A stretch of 64,000 nt of DNA from Kuschelorhynchus macadamiae (taxonomy: Eukaryota > Arthropoda > Insecta > Coleoptera > Curculionidae): NCBI GenBank assembly GCA_030620095.1, contig JAUTXW010000069.1, positions 1,482,501-1,546,500 of the forward strand. Direction: 5' to 3'. A program made the position numbers and the translations under genes. Positions 1 to 15,606 of the stretch are shown here, in pieces. A model generated the notes under the pieces. That model was not told the DNA's origin. It saw only the letters and a program-made list of their open reading frames with translations, and made no database searches. Each line of letters opens with the position of its first letter. Within the stretch, counting starts at the first letter, position 1.

Positions 1-515
1 TGGTAATGGATAATTCTCTTCGTCTTATTATTCTCACGTAGATGATAAAGTGCCAACTAAATACTCTACAAAAACTCATATGATATCGTGGATAAAATCG
101 AACAATCTTGTATGTGATCCAACATGGAGAAAATATCAATTATATGAAGTAATATCAACCAACAAGCCTAGAGAAAAAAAGTATAAAATTGACGGTCTTT
201 TACGTAACCTCGGTCATACACCTTTAAGGCTGCCTCCATACATGTGCGACCTCAACCCTATTGAATAAAATAACGTTAGAAGCGATTGACTCAATATCGG
301 CTGAAAATTGGAAATCGTATGTTAAACATGTTCGTTCTATTGAAGATAAATACTTGGAAGTAGATGGCAAAATTGAAACGGCTATTGACGATTTAGTTAT
401 CTCACTGGGATCTTCAAGTAGTGACGACGAAACCTCCTCATTTTCAGAGAAATACAACGCTTTAGAAGGAATCGAACCATTAGAATCACAGCCGTCAACC
501 TCAAAAATGGCTTAA
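1..515 (+). pseudogene. DDE transposase C-terminal fragment (IS630/Tc1-mariner superfamily)
   Basis: The window opens inside a transposase-like reading frame. A VMDNS stretch near base 8 fits the second catalytic aspartate region of DDE endonucleases. It is followed by a segment with LRLPPYMCDLNPIE, the usual block before the third acidic residue, and then a tail with ISAENWKSYVKHVRSIEDKYLE and a serine/aspartate-rich end that stops at 515. The copy is broken: there is a stop codon near base 41, and the frame changes between about 265 and 268, where the residues normally following NPIE are missing. The 5' part lies outside the window. The family assignment comes from recalled resemblance to insect DDE endonuclease-type transposases; the exact subfamily is not known to me. 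Confidence 0.75.
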
Positions 516-689
516 TTTTATTTCATATATTTTGTAAAATTGTTCATAAAGTAGCTGTCAATAAACTGCTTCAAAATAATTAATTTTCTGTTCAATACCG
601 GGTGTCAAAAAATATCTAATATTGCCATTAATATTTGAAAAACTACAGAACTCTTTTTTTTTGCCAAAAATAACACATCAATGTAGTTA

Positions 690-1440
690 TAGTAGAGGAG
701 CCAGCACTGATTCCAGTGAACAAGATTTTTAAAAATTTTAACGTATGCAGCTCTACTTTGGGCTATTCGAGTATGCCAAAAGTGACCGTTTGTCTCCGTC
801 TGTCGTATTACTTTGTACAGGGGGCGTCATTGTATTATACAGGGCGTTTCCTAATTGCGTGCTAATGTTAAAGGGGGATGATTCTTGGACCTTTTTAAGA
901 AAAAAGTTTAATATGAACCTAAAAGTCTTAATTTTGGAGATACAGGGTTTTAAAAGAACATTTTTTTAAAATCCTAATTCTGATGCTATTATAGATAAAT
1001 AACTGTGTGAAATTTGATACACATAAAAGGGCATTTTTTATTAACAATTAATTTTTAAAATTTCTACCAGTGGCGTCCATAGGTAATTAACCTGGGTAAA
1101 TCCTTATGCTGCTTAATGCAAAAGACGTGTATCAAATTTCATGCAGTTATCTACAATAGCATCAGAATTGGGATGAAAAGAAAATGTTTTCTTTTTAAAC
1201 TTTACCATTCTGTATCTCAAAAGTTAAGACTTTTAGGACAGAAAAACACCCCTTTAACATCAGCACGCAATTAGGAAACGCCCTGTAGAGTACTTCAGAA
1301 TGACGGCCCCTGTATAAAGTAATACGACAAACGGAGACAGACGGCCACTTTTGGCATACCCGAGTAGCCCAAAGTCGAACTGCATAAATTAAAATTTTGA
1401 TAAATCTCGTTCACGGGATCTGATGCTGGCTGCCTTTGTA
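690..1440. repeat. Long imperfect palindrome (foldback-type element)
   Basis: Bases about 700-1020 return as reverse complement at about 1127-1435. For example, the left arm CTTTGGGCTATTCGAGTATG (around 757) matches the reverse complement of 1355-1375, and CTGTGTGAAATTTGATAC (around 1003) matches the reverse complement near 1127-1145. The loop is about 100 bases and contains TTTCTACCAGTGGCGTCC, which also occurs near 9940. The short open frames in both arms are mirror images of each other and are not genes. No coding capacity is seen, so this is probably a non-autonomous DNA element. Confidence 0.75.
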
Positions 1441-1591
1441 AAATCTGGATTTGCAAATCGTAGGCAGTAGCCCGGGAACCGTTAATGACAGAACTCAAGA
1501 AAAAATACATTTATAGGTAAATCGATCAAGAAAAATCAAAATTAAATCATTTTAAAATTCGATAGTTCGCCGTTTTTCCAACACAAAAGAG

Positions 1592-1809
1592 ATATAGAAG
1601 TGCGGTACACGAAAGAAAACAGACAAATATAGATAAAGGTTCATTAAGCATAGTAACATTTTTTAATTATCTGAAGTGCATATAGTCAAAAAGGAGTGCC
1701 ATATTATTTAAAGAACGACCGAACACCACTGGTTTAAAGAGATTTCTTGGCCGACCTTCCTAAACCGACTGACTCCGCCCGGTTTTCTTTCGTGCCCCGC
1801 ACTTTATAC
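1592..1809. repeat. Small inverted-repeat element (putative MITE)
   Basis: AGTGCGGTACACGAAAGAAA at about 1599 and GTTTTCTTTCGTGCCCCGCA at about 1781 are inverted copies differing at about two positions. They bound roughly 200 bases with no open frame. The right arm abuts the hAT fragment. The size and terminal inverted repeats suit a MITE; no clear target duplication is visible. Confidence 0.5.
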
Positions 1810-1815
1810 TAATCT

Positions 1816-3029
1816 GTTGCGCTCGACGAAAGCACAGATTTAACCGATACCGCTCAATTAGCTATATTTATTTGGGGCATTGATAATAATTTTGAATCAC
1901 TGCTGCCCTTTTTCCGATTAAAGGAACTACAAAAGGATGTGATATTTTTAAGTGTTTGATGACAGTATTGAGACGATATAATTTAGAATTGACAAACCTT
2001 TCTGCAGTTGTAACAGACGGTTCGCCATATATGGTAGGAAAAAATGAAGGGCTCGTGGGTTTAATGAAAAAAAAAACAGCAGAAAGATCTTCCTTTGATG
2101 CACTACCATTGTATCGTTCATCAACAAAATCTTTCTGCAAAATTCACAAATATTGACGAGGTGATGAAAGTGGTCGTAAAAACTGTGAACTTCATTAAAT
2201 CACGCGGCCTCAACCACAGAGAATTCTAAAGAAAAGTATGGTGATGTGACATATTTTTCTGATGTACATTGGCTGAGCAGAGGAAAAAGCTAAAATGAGT
2301 TTTGGAACTCAAAAAGGAAATCGCCTCCTTCATGGAAAACAAAGGGAAACCAGTTCCTCAATTTAGTGACCTGACTGGCTGCGCGACTTTGGGTTTCTCA
2401 TTACATCACGCTGCACCTCAGTGACATGAAGACCAAACTGCAAGGAAAAGAAAATCTCATCAACAGTCTACTTGACACTGTTAAGGCATTTGATGAGTTT
2501 AAACTGGATTTATGGAAAAATCAGTTGTTGAAAAAATAATTTAGGCACTTTCCTAACACTGAAAAGTTGCGAATGTACAGATGTGGATAAATATGTCGCA
2601 CTAGATTTACGCAAAAAAGAAGTTTCAATCAAGGTTTTCTGAGTTCAGAGGTAATGAAAATTACATTAATCTCTTTGCCCGACCATTCAGTGTAGCCGTT
2701 GAAGACATGCCAGAAAATTGTCAGATGGAGCTTATCGATTTGCAGTGTAATTCGGAACTGAAAGACAAGTTCGACATGGGTCTTCTTGATTTGTATTCAA
2801 AATATGTCGTTCAAAACTCGTTTCCTCAAATCCGAAAACATGCCCAGAAAATAATGTCTTTGTTTGGGAGCACATATGTGTGCGAGCAGTTGGTTTCTCG
2901 TGTGAAGAATGTGAAGTCTAAAACAAGGTCGAGAGTTACAGACGCATAAGGAAGGAAGGAAGTTTGCGAGTTGCAACTACAAAAATAAAACCAAATATCG
3001 ACACACTTGCCAAAAACCGCCTTGATTGA
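1816..3029 (+). pseudogene. hAT-superfamily transposase relic (GTF2IRD2/ZBED-like)
   Basis: Pieces in shifting frames read in order like an animal hAT transposase. They are VALDESTDLTDTAQ (about 1816), VVTDGSPYMVGKNEG (about 2007), KTVNFIKSRGLNHREF (about 2178), LELKKEIASFMENKGKPVPQ (about 2305), AVEDMPENCQMELIDLQC (about 2697), MSLFGSTYVCEQL (about 2852) and KIKPNIDTLAKN (ends 3029). The DEST and TDG blocks hold the catalytic aspartates, and the FGSTYVCEQL region is the conserved C-terminal hAT dimerisation block. Many frameshifts and stops make it non-functional. About 100 bases after the stop, AAAAAAGGTTGAAGACCCTTG (3128-3148, 21 bases) resembles the right terminal repeat of such elements. 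No left terminus is seen, so the copy is probably 5' truncated. Confidence 0.85.
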
Positions 3030-3236
3030 AAATTTTATGTTTTTTATTTTATTGAGATCGTGGTAAAGTGACGTGGACCATTGTGGCCCTTCGGACGATG
3101 TGAAATCGATTTTTGGCCGTTGCATTAAAAAAGGTTGAAGACCCTTGACCTAAACAATTACGGTGGCTGGGACAGAATGTCTACTACGTCTAACTACCTA
3201 TATGAGGCCACAACTTTATAGTAAAAAATGGTGGTT

Positions 3237-3271
3237 GCTGTGACAACTGAGCTGTGACAACTGAACTGTGA
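3237..3271. repeat. 14-bp tandem repeat, about 2.5 copies
   Basis: The unit GCTGTGACAACTGA is repeated directly twice and followed by a partial copy. No associated gene was found. Confidence 0.8.
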
Positions 3272-4195
3272 CTCTAAAGTAAACGTTACTAAGAAGTTTG
3301 ATTGAAATAACCCATGACTACAGAAGAACTTGAAAAATAACCTCACTGTATAGGAACTTATTAGTAACATTATAAGGTAACAGATCGTAGGCACATCCAG
3401 ATATTTTTTCTTCCTAAGTAAATTCAACTTTGAAGGTTTCAAAGCAACTTTAAAGTAGTTCTATTTAATATTCGCCATGTTTTGTTTAAAAAAATACATC
3501 GCCGTGTTTTATCTTTCGGTCATCCTACTAGGTTTTGTGAAAAAATGATTTTTTGCCATATAAGTGACGGTTTTAATTAACATTATAGTTTACGCTCTCA
3601 TTTATATAGATACTAATCTAGAAAAAATCACTAAACTCTTCAAATTTATAATTCTTCCATTTATTATTTTGCTCAGGATTAGGGGTTGTTTTTTTGCAAA
3701 AAAAACATTATTGTTGGGTCGCGTTAATATATTTCGGCATACATTCTCTACTTTCACAATACATTTTCATGAGTCTTTATGTCATGAACTGGCTAAATTA
3801 CTCAATATGAAAACTCGACATTATTTTCGTGAATTATGGTAGCGCCGGCGCCGGCCCTGAAAAAGTATAAAATAAAATTTAAAAACGACTTTTTGATAAA
3901 GTTTACTAAAAAGTCAAAAACAACATACATTTTGGGCTACATATATAAATTTATTACACGAGAAAAAAAAGCGTGAGATGTCAATGAAGTGAAGAATACA
4001 GGTGGTGCATCAACTTACTATTTGTGGAAGAAAAATAAAACGGCCATGCCAAACCATATTATAGAGTTTAAACCAGTGTTTAAATATACTTTTGAAAATT
4101 AACACTAAGAAGCGCGAATTTTATGAAATTATATAAATAAAAAAAACAACCGACTGTGAACTCTAAAACAGACCAAAAGTCTAAGCAAAATATAC
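3272..4195. other. Gene-free AT-rich stretch
   Basis: Only short open frames without family resemblance are present. A GCGCCGGCGCCGGCC patch at 3842-3856 is the sole GC-rich spot. I see no RNA gene or element terminus. Confidence 0.6.
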
Positions 4196-4830
4196 AAAGT
4201 GATCCACTTTTCATAAGTACACCCCTGTATCTTGTATCTTCGGAATTAGTAACCAGATTAGTTTCAAATTTTGGTCCATGTATAGTTTTAAAATTTTATT
4301 GTTTTGACACGCTCAACGTTTACATCCCTCATTGGCGTGCGAACCTAGGTGGAAACGCAAGTATTAACGATTTTGTTATGGAAATGTTGATCTTAGATTC
4401 TTATTCAACTTCATCATTTCAAATTTCACCAAAATATTTCGTTGGCTTTCGGAGATACGAGCTTTCAAAAAATGCATTTTTTTACATTTCAAAGGCAAAC
4501 TTCTCGTATACTATTGCCTCTATCAAAAGAAGCTGTTTTTCATTTTTTGTTTATTTCTACTATCTTTATTAAATTTAAAAAAGAAAATTGCCCTAGGATG
4601 TTCTTTAAAAAGGCTTCAAGGTCCTGATATTGTGTTGAATAATAATGGCCTATCGTTAAAATTATTACGTGATATAATACAGTAATTTCTTACAAAAATA
4701 AACAAAAAATAGTTTAAAATGGTGTTTTTTTGTAAAGGTAATGGTTTACGAGAATTTTGCCTTTGAAATGTAAAATAATGCATTTATTACAAGCGCGTAT
4801 GTTTGAAGTAATATAAAACGAAATATTTTG
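4196..4830. repeat. Foldback repeat copy, related to 29481-30389
   Basis: The left arm (about 4196-4560) contains CTCATTGGCGTGCGA and the stretch around ACATTTCAAAGGCAAACTTC. The same sequences occur in the palindrome at 29.5-30.4 kb. A short inverted counterpart follows at about 4720-4800 (GAGAATTTTGCCTTTGAAAT). The right arm then stops matching, and the sequence changes to the open frame at 4831-5291. This is a partial or rearranged copy. Both apparent ORFs ending in FYISKANFS or FYISKAKFS derive from the two arms. Confidence 0.65.
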
Positions 4831-5291
4831 CTTAAATAAAGTTCCAAAGAACTGTCATTAAAAATTTGACGCTGAGAACAGAGATGTCGGCTGACCAGTA
4901 AATTAGGCAAATTTATAGGGTTAATTTCATCATGTAAAGGCTCCAATTCGGAACTACATGAAGTGGCAACATGATTTTTAAAATTTTCCTTTTGAGAGTA
5001 GCCATTGGCTATTTCTATTAAGCTATTACTTTCTGTTTTAATGTTCTCACCCTCATAAGGTAGGTTTCTAATATTACTTAGTTCGTTCTTATTGCTAAAG
5101 ACACTAAGATTAACTACATCATTCTCGTTCTTCAAGTTAGTCATACTCAAGGGAATACTTTTTAAAAGGGTATTATTTATTAGGGCTAACCCCGAAGGAT
5201 TAGCCGAGATCCCGCCACTATTTACCCGGCTGCCCTCTGGAAAGTGGACTCTAAGGGGGGATGAAAAGTCGCTGGGCGTGAATTTAACCAT
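4746..5291 (-). CDS. Unrecognised 181-codon open frame, partly repeat-derived
   Basis: This is an unbroken minus-strand frame from ATG at 5291 to about 4746. The last 25 or so residues read into the foldback repeat and are unlikely to be native. The first 155 or so residues are hydrophilic and serine/asparagine-rich, with no signal peptide, membrane helix or motif that I recognise. For background this AT-rich, an open frame this long with mixed composition is unusual. It could be a captured exon or a fragment of an element-encoded protein, or it could be chance. No promoter or splice context settles the question. Confidence 0.25.
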   Translation of the reverse strand: MVKFTPSDFSSPLRVHFPEGSRVNSGGISANPSGLALINNTLLKSIPLSMTNLKNENDVVNLSVFSNKNELSNIRNLPYEGENIKTESNSLIEIANGYSQKENFKNHVATSCSSELEPLHDEINPINLPNLLVSRHLCSQRQIFNDSSLELYLSKIFRFILLQTYALVINALFYISKAKFS

Positions 5292-5352
5292 ATTTATTGG
5301 AAATATGCTATTTAATAATTATTTTTATTTTTACCAAATTTTACAACTGTAA

Positions 5353-9721
<4,369 letters not shown>

Positions 9722-10105
9722 GCAAATATATATACAGGGTGTTAAAAAAATACGCTGTTCACAGTTCACATAAATATAGATTCGAAAAAGAATAGTTTTC
9801 AAGATACAGGGTGTTAAAATTTTGTGAAGATTTTTTTTCTCATATCTTTTATATCACTCGAGATATTTTTATCAAATTTGGTGTACATCTTTTACCCATT
9901 AAAGTGCAGTTTTCGAGGCAAAAGTTTTTTTTTTAATTTCTACCAGTGGCGTCCGTACGGGGTGTGGACTGAAAATGTTTTCAGAAAAAAAATGGTACGC
10001 CTCTGCTTTTTCTGAAAACAAAAATTATTTTGGAATTCCCCAGTTAAGTTGGAGCAAATTCAGTCCGTGGCTTACTTCCGTACGGCACGTGGTTTTCGTG
10101 TAAAA
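9722..10105. repeat. Decayed palindromic element with CAGGGTGTT motifs
   Basis: TACAGGGTGTTAAAA occurs twice (about 9734 and 9805). TTTCTACCAGTGGCGTCC (about 9939) is shared with the loop of the 690-1440 palindrome. GTTTTCAGAAAAA and TTTTTCTGAAAAC around 9980-10020 form a hairpin, and TCCGTACGG recurs inverted near 10077. This is a non-coding relic of the palindrome families in this window. Confidence 0.5.
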
Positions 10106-10205
10106 ACAAACATTTTCATGCATCTGCTGCAATCCTAATGCAATTTTGCAATGGTAATTTTATGTAAAATCCGCTTCTATTTATTATTTATGAAACATAC
10201 TTATT

Positions 10206-10415
10206 CGAAAGTAAGCACTTGGAATACTGTGACTAGTACACATAAAAATAAATAATTATAAGTTGGAATAATTTACTGAGTGATTCTTTTTTCAGGGTCA
10301 AGTCCCCTTTCGAAAGTTGGCACTTGGAATACTGTGACTAGTACACATAAAAATAAATAATTATAGGTTGGAATAATTTACTGACTGATTCTTTTTTCAG
10401 GGTCAAGTCCCCTTT
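10206..10415. repeat. 105-bp tandem duplication, two copies
   Basis: Unit 1 spans 10206-10310 and unit 2 spans 10311-10415. They differ at only a few positions (for example GTAAGCACTT versus GTTGGCACTT). Each ends with TTCTTTTTTCAGGGTCAAGT, which resembles a splice acceptor, but I found no coding sequence after it. Confidence 0.9.
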
Positions 10416-10799
10416 TATTTCCCGAACTTTTTTTATGACACGTATGATTTCCCATTACCATTTACGAGCCCATTTTTAGTTTTTTCTTTAATCTAATAAA
10501 ATTTAATACTACACCATCATTTCTGAATGTAAGTACTACTTTCTAATTGAACTAACAATTTGGTACGAAAATTTAAGAAACAAACTGCAACTTAATCCAC
10601 TACTCAAAAAAACCTAAAGTGGCAAGGTGGGCTTTGCTAAACGACAGTAATTCATATGTTTATAACAATAACATGACTATATATCGAGTAACAAAGATGC
10701 ATAAAGATTTGTATTACGTAAGCAAACGTTTGTGAACATATCACTCCGAACTCCGAATTGCCTATCTGATAATATCCTATACTTATTATTCGATTTTTA

Positions 10800-10960
10800 A
10801 AGATTTTTTTTAACCTTTGCTACTTTAAGCGCCTTTGGAAACATGCCTTCTGTTATGGATCTGTTAATTAAGTGTGTTAATGGATGTTACGAATTTATTA
10901 TGTTCTTTATGTATTTTTGATTTTATACCATCAGTACCAGGTGATTTGCCGTTTTTTAAT
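10800..10960 (-). pseudogene. Non-LTR retrotransposon reverse transcriptase fragment
   Basis: The minus strand reads NGKSPGTDGIK, the conserved RT motif near the start of the polymerase fingers. After frame changes it reads a segment like INRSITEGMFPKALKVAKV, typical of Jockey/CR1-type elements. It stops resembling RT near 10815. It lies directly left of the mariner at 10964, and the endonuclease part of an element in the same orientation lies directly right of that mariner. It is therefore most simply the continuation of the same retrotransposon (13130-14292), split by the insertion. Confidence 0.8.
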
Positions 10961-11087
10961 GTACAGGGTGATCATTTATAATGTCCCCCCCCTCTAACTT
11001 TTTTATTTGACGTTTGGTAGAAAAACGTCAAATATAAAAGTTTCACAAAAAACAATAAGCTATTTGCAGCATACATTTTTATATATA

Positions 11088-11590
11088 CAGGGTGTTGCCG
11101 AAATCACCCACAGATAAAAGTTATATTTTTTTAAATGGAACACCCTATATATTATACGCTAAATTAAATCCTATGAAAATTCTGCATATTTTTTGTATAA
11201 CATGTCCTATACCCAAATACAATAGTTTTCGAAATATCTGCGATTTTATCATTCAGAAATAAAAACATTATTCTAAAGCTTATAATTTAGCTTAGGTGGC
11301 TGTGAAGTAGATCGATACCAACAAACAAAATATTTGTTTATAAGTGACAGTGACAGTTATACATTTAGCAACATTATACGTTCTTTTTATTGTAAAATGC
11401 CTTATTCGGAAAGAGAAAAACAATTAATTTTGGAAATTTTTATTACAACAAACATCCAGACTAGCGAGAAAAAAGAAAACATTGGAAATTGATGAAGGCA
11501 GTGATTTAAACATTTTACTGAAAGTGGAAGAAAAGCCCAATATTTCCATAAGAAAAATATCGGGAAGCCTGAAAGCTTCAAAAACAAAAA
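11088..11590 (+). repeat. Inverted duplicate of the mariner 5' end with truncated transposase start
   Basis: This left inner arm is the reverse-orientation copy of the right arm. It includes the start of the transposase gene (MPYSEREKQLILE at about 11398, compared with MPYSEREKRLILE on the other arm). It has lost about 120 bases inside that segment, jumping to a part matching KKRTMEIDEGSDLNILLKVE and RKISGSL. The inverted repeat is therefore about 500 bases and contains coding sequence, far beyond a normal mariner TIR. It looks like a foldback rearrangement. Confidence 0.85.
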
Positions 11591-11643
11591 AAAACTTCTA
11601 AAACTTAATTAATAATTTAGATAATAATATAATACATTTATTC

Positions 11644-12705
11644 TTACAAATGGAATTGTTCAACTGGTCCCCCGTTTTCTTCAATACATTTGATGTATGT
11701 TCTTCGTAATCGATCCAAAGCGCCAGTGATAGATTGGGAATATTCTTGATTTAGAATTTGAATTTCCGTTCTAATCAAGACTTTTAGGTGTTCTCTATTT
11801 TCGATGTTATTTGGGTTCACACGATCTTTTAGAGTTCCCCATAAAAATGCATCCATCGGCGTCAAGTCAGGACTGTTAGGTGGCCAGTTTATCGTACCAT
11901 TTTTTCCAATCCATTCCGTGAACTGTTGGTTTAAATAGTCTTTAACCAATACGACACAATGAGGAGAGGTTTCTCAGTTGCTCCAATGGGAGCTCATCCA
12001 TGTAGTTTTCTAATTCGTTCCGGAGAAAATTCATATAACCATTACCGTTTAAAGTATCTTCGAAAAAATGAGGGCCTATTATTTTATTGTTTAAAATAGC
12101 ACACCACACATTAACAGTTTGACGTATTGAAATTGAAATTCCCTGTAGCAATGGGGATTTACTGTGGCCCACTGTCTGCTATTTTTTCGATTTATCATTC
12201 CACTAGTAGAAAACGATGACTCGTCGGTCCAAAAAACATTTTTTAAATAATCTTCATTTTCATTAACTTTTTCCAACATTGCATGGCAAAATTCAACCCT
12301 TTTTTCTCGATGCCTGGGCGTTAATTTTGTGGTAGGCCTAATTTTGAATGCCTTGTATCCTGCATTTTTGAGAGTGGTTTGAATCCTCCCATAAGATGTA
12401 TTTTTTGGATCAATAAGCTCTTCTCTCAGGCTTCCCGATATTTTTCTTATGGAAATATTGGGATTTTCTTCCACTTTTAGTAAAATGTTTAAATCACTAC
12501 CTTCATCAATTTCCATTGTTCTCTTCTTTCTCGTTAGGCTGGATGTTTGTTGAAATTTTTCATAAATTCGATGAAAGGTTTTTTTGTCCGGAATGTGCAT
12601 CCGGGGGTTAATTACACGTAATTCTCTTTGAGCCAATTTAGCACTCTTATTTGCTTTGATAAAAGTTTCCAAAATTAATCGTTTTTCTCTTTCCGAATAG
12701 GGCAT
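11644..12705 (-). pseudogene. Tc1/mariner transposase (DD41D-like), broken
   Basis: The frame starts at MPYSEREKRLILETF. This start was chosen because related transposases begin here and the duplicated arm preserves it, although the frame is open to 12768. An N-terminal helix-turn-helix region is followed by FWTDESSFS (first catalytic Asp), VNVWCAILNNKIIGP, a short deletion, VKDYLNQQF, and WPPNSPDLTPMDAFLWGTL with the third acidic residue. Two frame changes occur, around 12100-12170 and 11943. The second coincides with loss of the WFQQDGAP-type block holding the second catalytic Asp. It ends at VEQFHL, stop near 11644. The copy cannot encode an active enzyme as it stands. Its close relatives in this window lie at 43.7-44.4 kb and 52.2-53.2 kb. 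Confidence 0.9.
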
Positions 12706-13129
12706 TTTACAATAAAAAGAACGTATAATGTTGCTAAATGTGTAATTGTCACTGTCAGTTATAAACAAACATTTTGTTTGTTGGTATCGATCTACTTCAC
12801 AGCCACCTAAGCTAAATTATAAGCTTTAGAATAAATCGCAGATATTTCGAAAACTATTGTATTTGGGTATAGGACATGTTATACAAAAAATATGCAGAAT
12901 TTTCATAGGATTTAATTTAGCGTATAATATACAGGGTGTTCCATTTAAAAAAATATAACTTTAATCTGTGGGTGATTTCGGCAACACCCTGTATATATAA
13001 AAATGTATGCTGCAAATAGCTTATTGTTTTTTGTGAAACTTTTATATTTGACGTTTTTCTACCAAACGTCAAATAAAAAAGTTAGAGGGGGGGGACATTA
13101 TAAATGATCACCGCGTACATATTACAATG

Positions 13130-14292
13130 ATGAACTCTTGTGATTATTTTATTGATAACAAATGAATTTGTTAGATAGTTTTTTCGGTAAAGTGTTTTGG
13201 TATTGCTTTTATTTTAGAGGCTAGTTTGCTTCCAATATTAGTAAAACAATTGTTGAAGGTGTTTGAAATTTCTATTTGATTTCAGGAAATAATGTCATTT
13301 TCAGTGTTTATAGTTTTGACACTTGAGGATAACTTTTTACTTTCGATTTCTTTTAGGCATTCTCATAATTGTTTGGGGGAGTTTTTGTTTTGATTTATTT
13401 TGTTTTTATAATAATTATTTTTTGTAATTTTAATTAAGTCGTTTTCGAAATTTATTAAATTCACTTAGTTTTATTTGGTTTTCTGGATCTTTTTTGTGGT
13501 ATTTATAAAGACAATTCTTTGTATTTATTAATTTTATATGACCCTTTGTAATCCAAGGGAAATCTCCTTCTCTCCCGGCGTTTGATTTTTTAAATTATTT
13601 GAGTAGATAAGCTTACAAACGCTTTAATTTTTGAAATTAATTTGTCAACGGCAAAGTTAAGGTTCCTTCCATCATAAATATCAGACCATGATTCTTTTTG
13701 GAATTTTACGGTGAGTTTAGAATGATCTAAATCTAATCTAAAAATTATATTTATAACAATAATCATTATTTGACTTTGTTTCTGTACATTCCAGAATGAC
13801 CAGATAATGATCAGTAATAAGAGTTTGAAGAATGATTGGCAGGAAGGAGTAGTTCGAGCCTTTTGATTTTAAACATATATTATCTAGACAACACGAGCTT
13901 TCTCGGTCAGCTCTAGTTTCTTTATTTATCATCGACAAATATGTGTGGTCTAAAAGAGTATTAAGATAATCATTGAGAAAGTCTATGTCTACCATATTTA
14001 TATTTATGTCTCCCAAGATAATCTGTATATCAAAATTTGAATCCTTTTGTTGTGATACATAATTATAAAGATTTTGATTAAACTCTTGTGAGTTTTGAGA
14101 GGGAGCCCTATACAAAGAAGTAATTTCAATACTTTTATTTTCCAAGAAAGTTTCTGTTCTAATAGCTTTAATTCGGCCCAGGTGTATGACACTGTTTTGA
14201 TAGTTTATATGTTCTTTAATATATATGACTACCCCATTAAACTTATTTAAATACCCTTCGTTGTAAACTGTGTTATTGCCCGGTATTTGCAA
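13130..14292 (-). pseudogene. Non-LTR retrotransposon endonuclease and linker, decayed
   Basis: A clean frame, 14292-13738, encodes 184 residues of an AP-type endonuclease-exonuclease-phosphatase domain: GVVIYIKEHI, a SLYRAPSQNSQEF block, IILGDININM and, near the C-terminus, LITDHYLVILE (the SDH-like histidine block). Downstream, broken frames (about 13740-13130) match the linker that joins endonuclease to RT in Jockey/CR1-like elements, including a piece like SWSDIYDGRNLNFAVDKLISK. The RT itself resumes only beyond the mariner, at 10960. An upstream ORF1 was not found. Confidence 0.85.
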
Positions 14293-14299
14293 CAGATCT

Positions 14300-15562
14300 A
14301 AATTTTAAAGTTTCCAAGCTTGAAACTCGGAGACATTTTTTGCCAAGCTTTGTATGTTATTGTGGAAAATCGAGAGTAGTTTTTGATCCGGTTTTGTCCT
14401 AAAATAGAGATACACTCTTCTATTGTCTCGATACACCTGTCTCAATTTGACTTAAATTGTTTCAAAATCTCTTCATGTTTTTATTATGTTTTAGAGACCT
14501 TGCAATTGCGTAGTTTACTTATTTAATTTATTTAATACACAACAGAGCTCCGTGAAAATGTTTCTATAAATGTACAAAAAAGAGACTTAGACACAATAAG
14601 CACCCAAAGAAAACAATATAATGCTAGCAAAATACGCTACAATAATAAAATCTGTGCAGGCCGCGGATACTGTTCGTGTAGACAGTAGGCACTTGCAACA
14701 TACCCAATAAAGTATAAATTTCAGAAGGAAACATAAAAAATGACCTTATTTTATCTGTCCATACAGTAAAACCATTCTATTGAATTGATTTTATTCTGTA
14801 ATGGGAAAGACAAACTGCACAACCATTACTTCTTACTTCCTGAACGGGTGTTAATAGTCGTTTTCATTTTTCTTTAAATTTGGTCAATGAGGGTTCCGTT
14901 TAGTTTTCCCAGCTCTTCCAGTTCCCTCCTTTTGTGATCTTCTCCTGTAGTATTTGGTTTAAGGTGTGTCATTACTGGGGTCAGTAGGATTATGAATGTG
15001 GCTGGATATTTGCGCAGTATCATTTTCAAGAACGAAGAAGTTCACTACTTTGTGAGGGAGTTGATGAAGCACTGTTTGTTTTAGGTAATACATCGTAGGT
15101 ATTTATATTGCTACTGTCGGTTTTAACCGATTGAGCTTTTTCAGCTATGTTCATTTGTTTTAATTGATCCACTGTATATACTTCGTTGTTTATGAGCAAT
15201 CTATTTTTGTTTGATTATTTTTGCTGTCTAGTTTTTGTTGCGCGTCAATCTACAATGTTCTATTAAGAACTTTTTATCCTACCTATCTTCCCAGCAAAGG
15301 TAATAAATATTTTGGAGTTTTAGTGCAAACTCTATTTTTATTGCTATACCGCTTGACAGATTTATATTTTTAAGCACGTGCACTGCATACTTATATCAGC
15401 TTCCCTATCCATCTTCAGTCGATGAGGAAATAGTTCGATGACAAACTTTATCAAGTATCTGCTTTCATTATCTGTATATCCGGACCCAAAAATTATTATA
15501 TTATTTCTTGGCAACTTCCCAATATTTTTTATGTAAATTCTTTGCTCAAATTGTGTAATAAG

Positions 15563-15563
<1 letters not shown>
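14300..15563. other. No recognisable gene
   Basis: Short open frames only. No domain motif, RNA gene or terminal repeat was recognised. Confidence 0.55.

Positions 15564-15602
<39 letters not shown>
15564..15602. repeat. (TA)n microsatellite at a retrotransposon 3' end
   Basis: About 19 TA units abut the 3' side of the minus-strand non-LTR fragment at 15604-16384 and may be its tail or its insertion target. Confidence 0.9.

Positions 15603-15603
<1 letters not shown>

Positions 15604-15606
<3 letters not shown>

Larger units (their letters stand above)
10964..13115. mobile_element. Composite Tc1/mariner element: inner transposon centred in a palindrome
   Basis: The outer ends are CAGGGTGATCATTTATAATG and its inverted copy, flanked by TA on both sides (10962-10963, 13116-13117). 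Outer arms of 124 bases (10964-11087 and 12992-13115) surround an inner element, 11088-12991, with its own CAGGGTGTTGCCGAAATCAC termini and TA flanks. Without the inner part, the two outer arms would join as a near-perfect 246-bp palindrome around TATATA. The inner element carries a minus-strand transposase and long inverted arms. The whole unit is inserted in a non-LTR retrotransposon. Confidence 0.85.
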
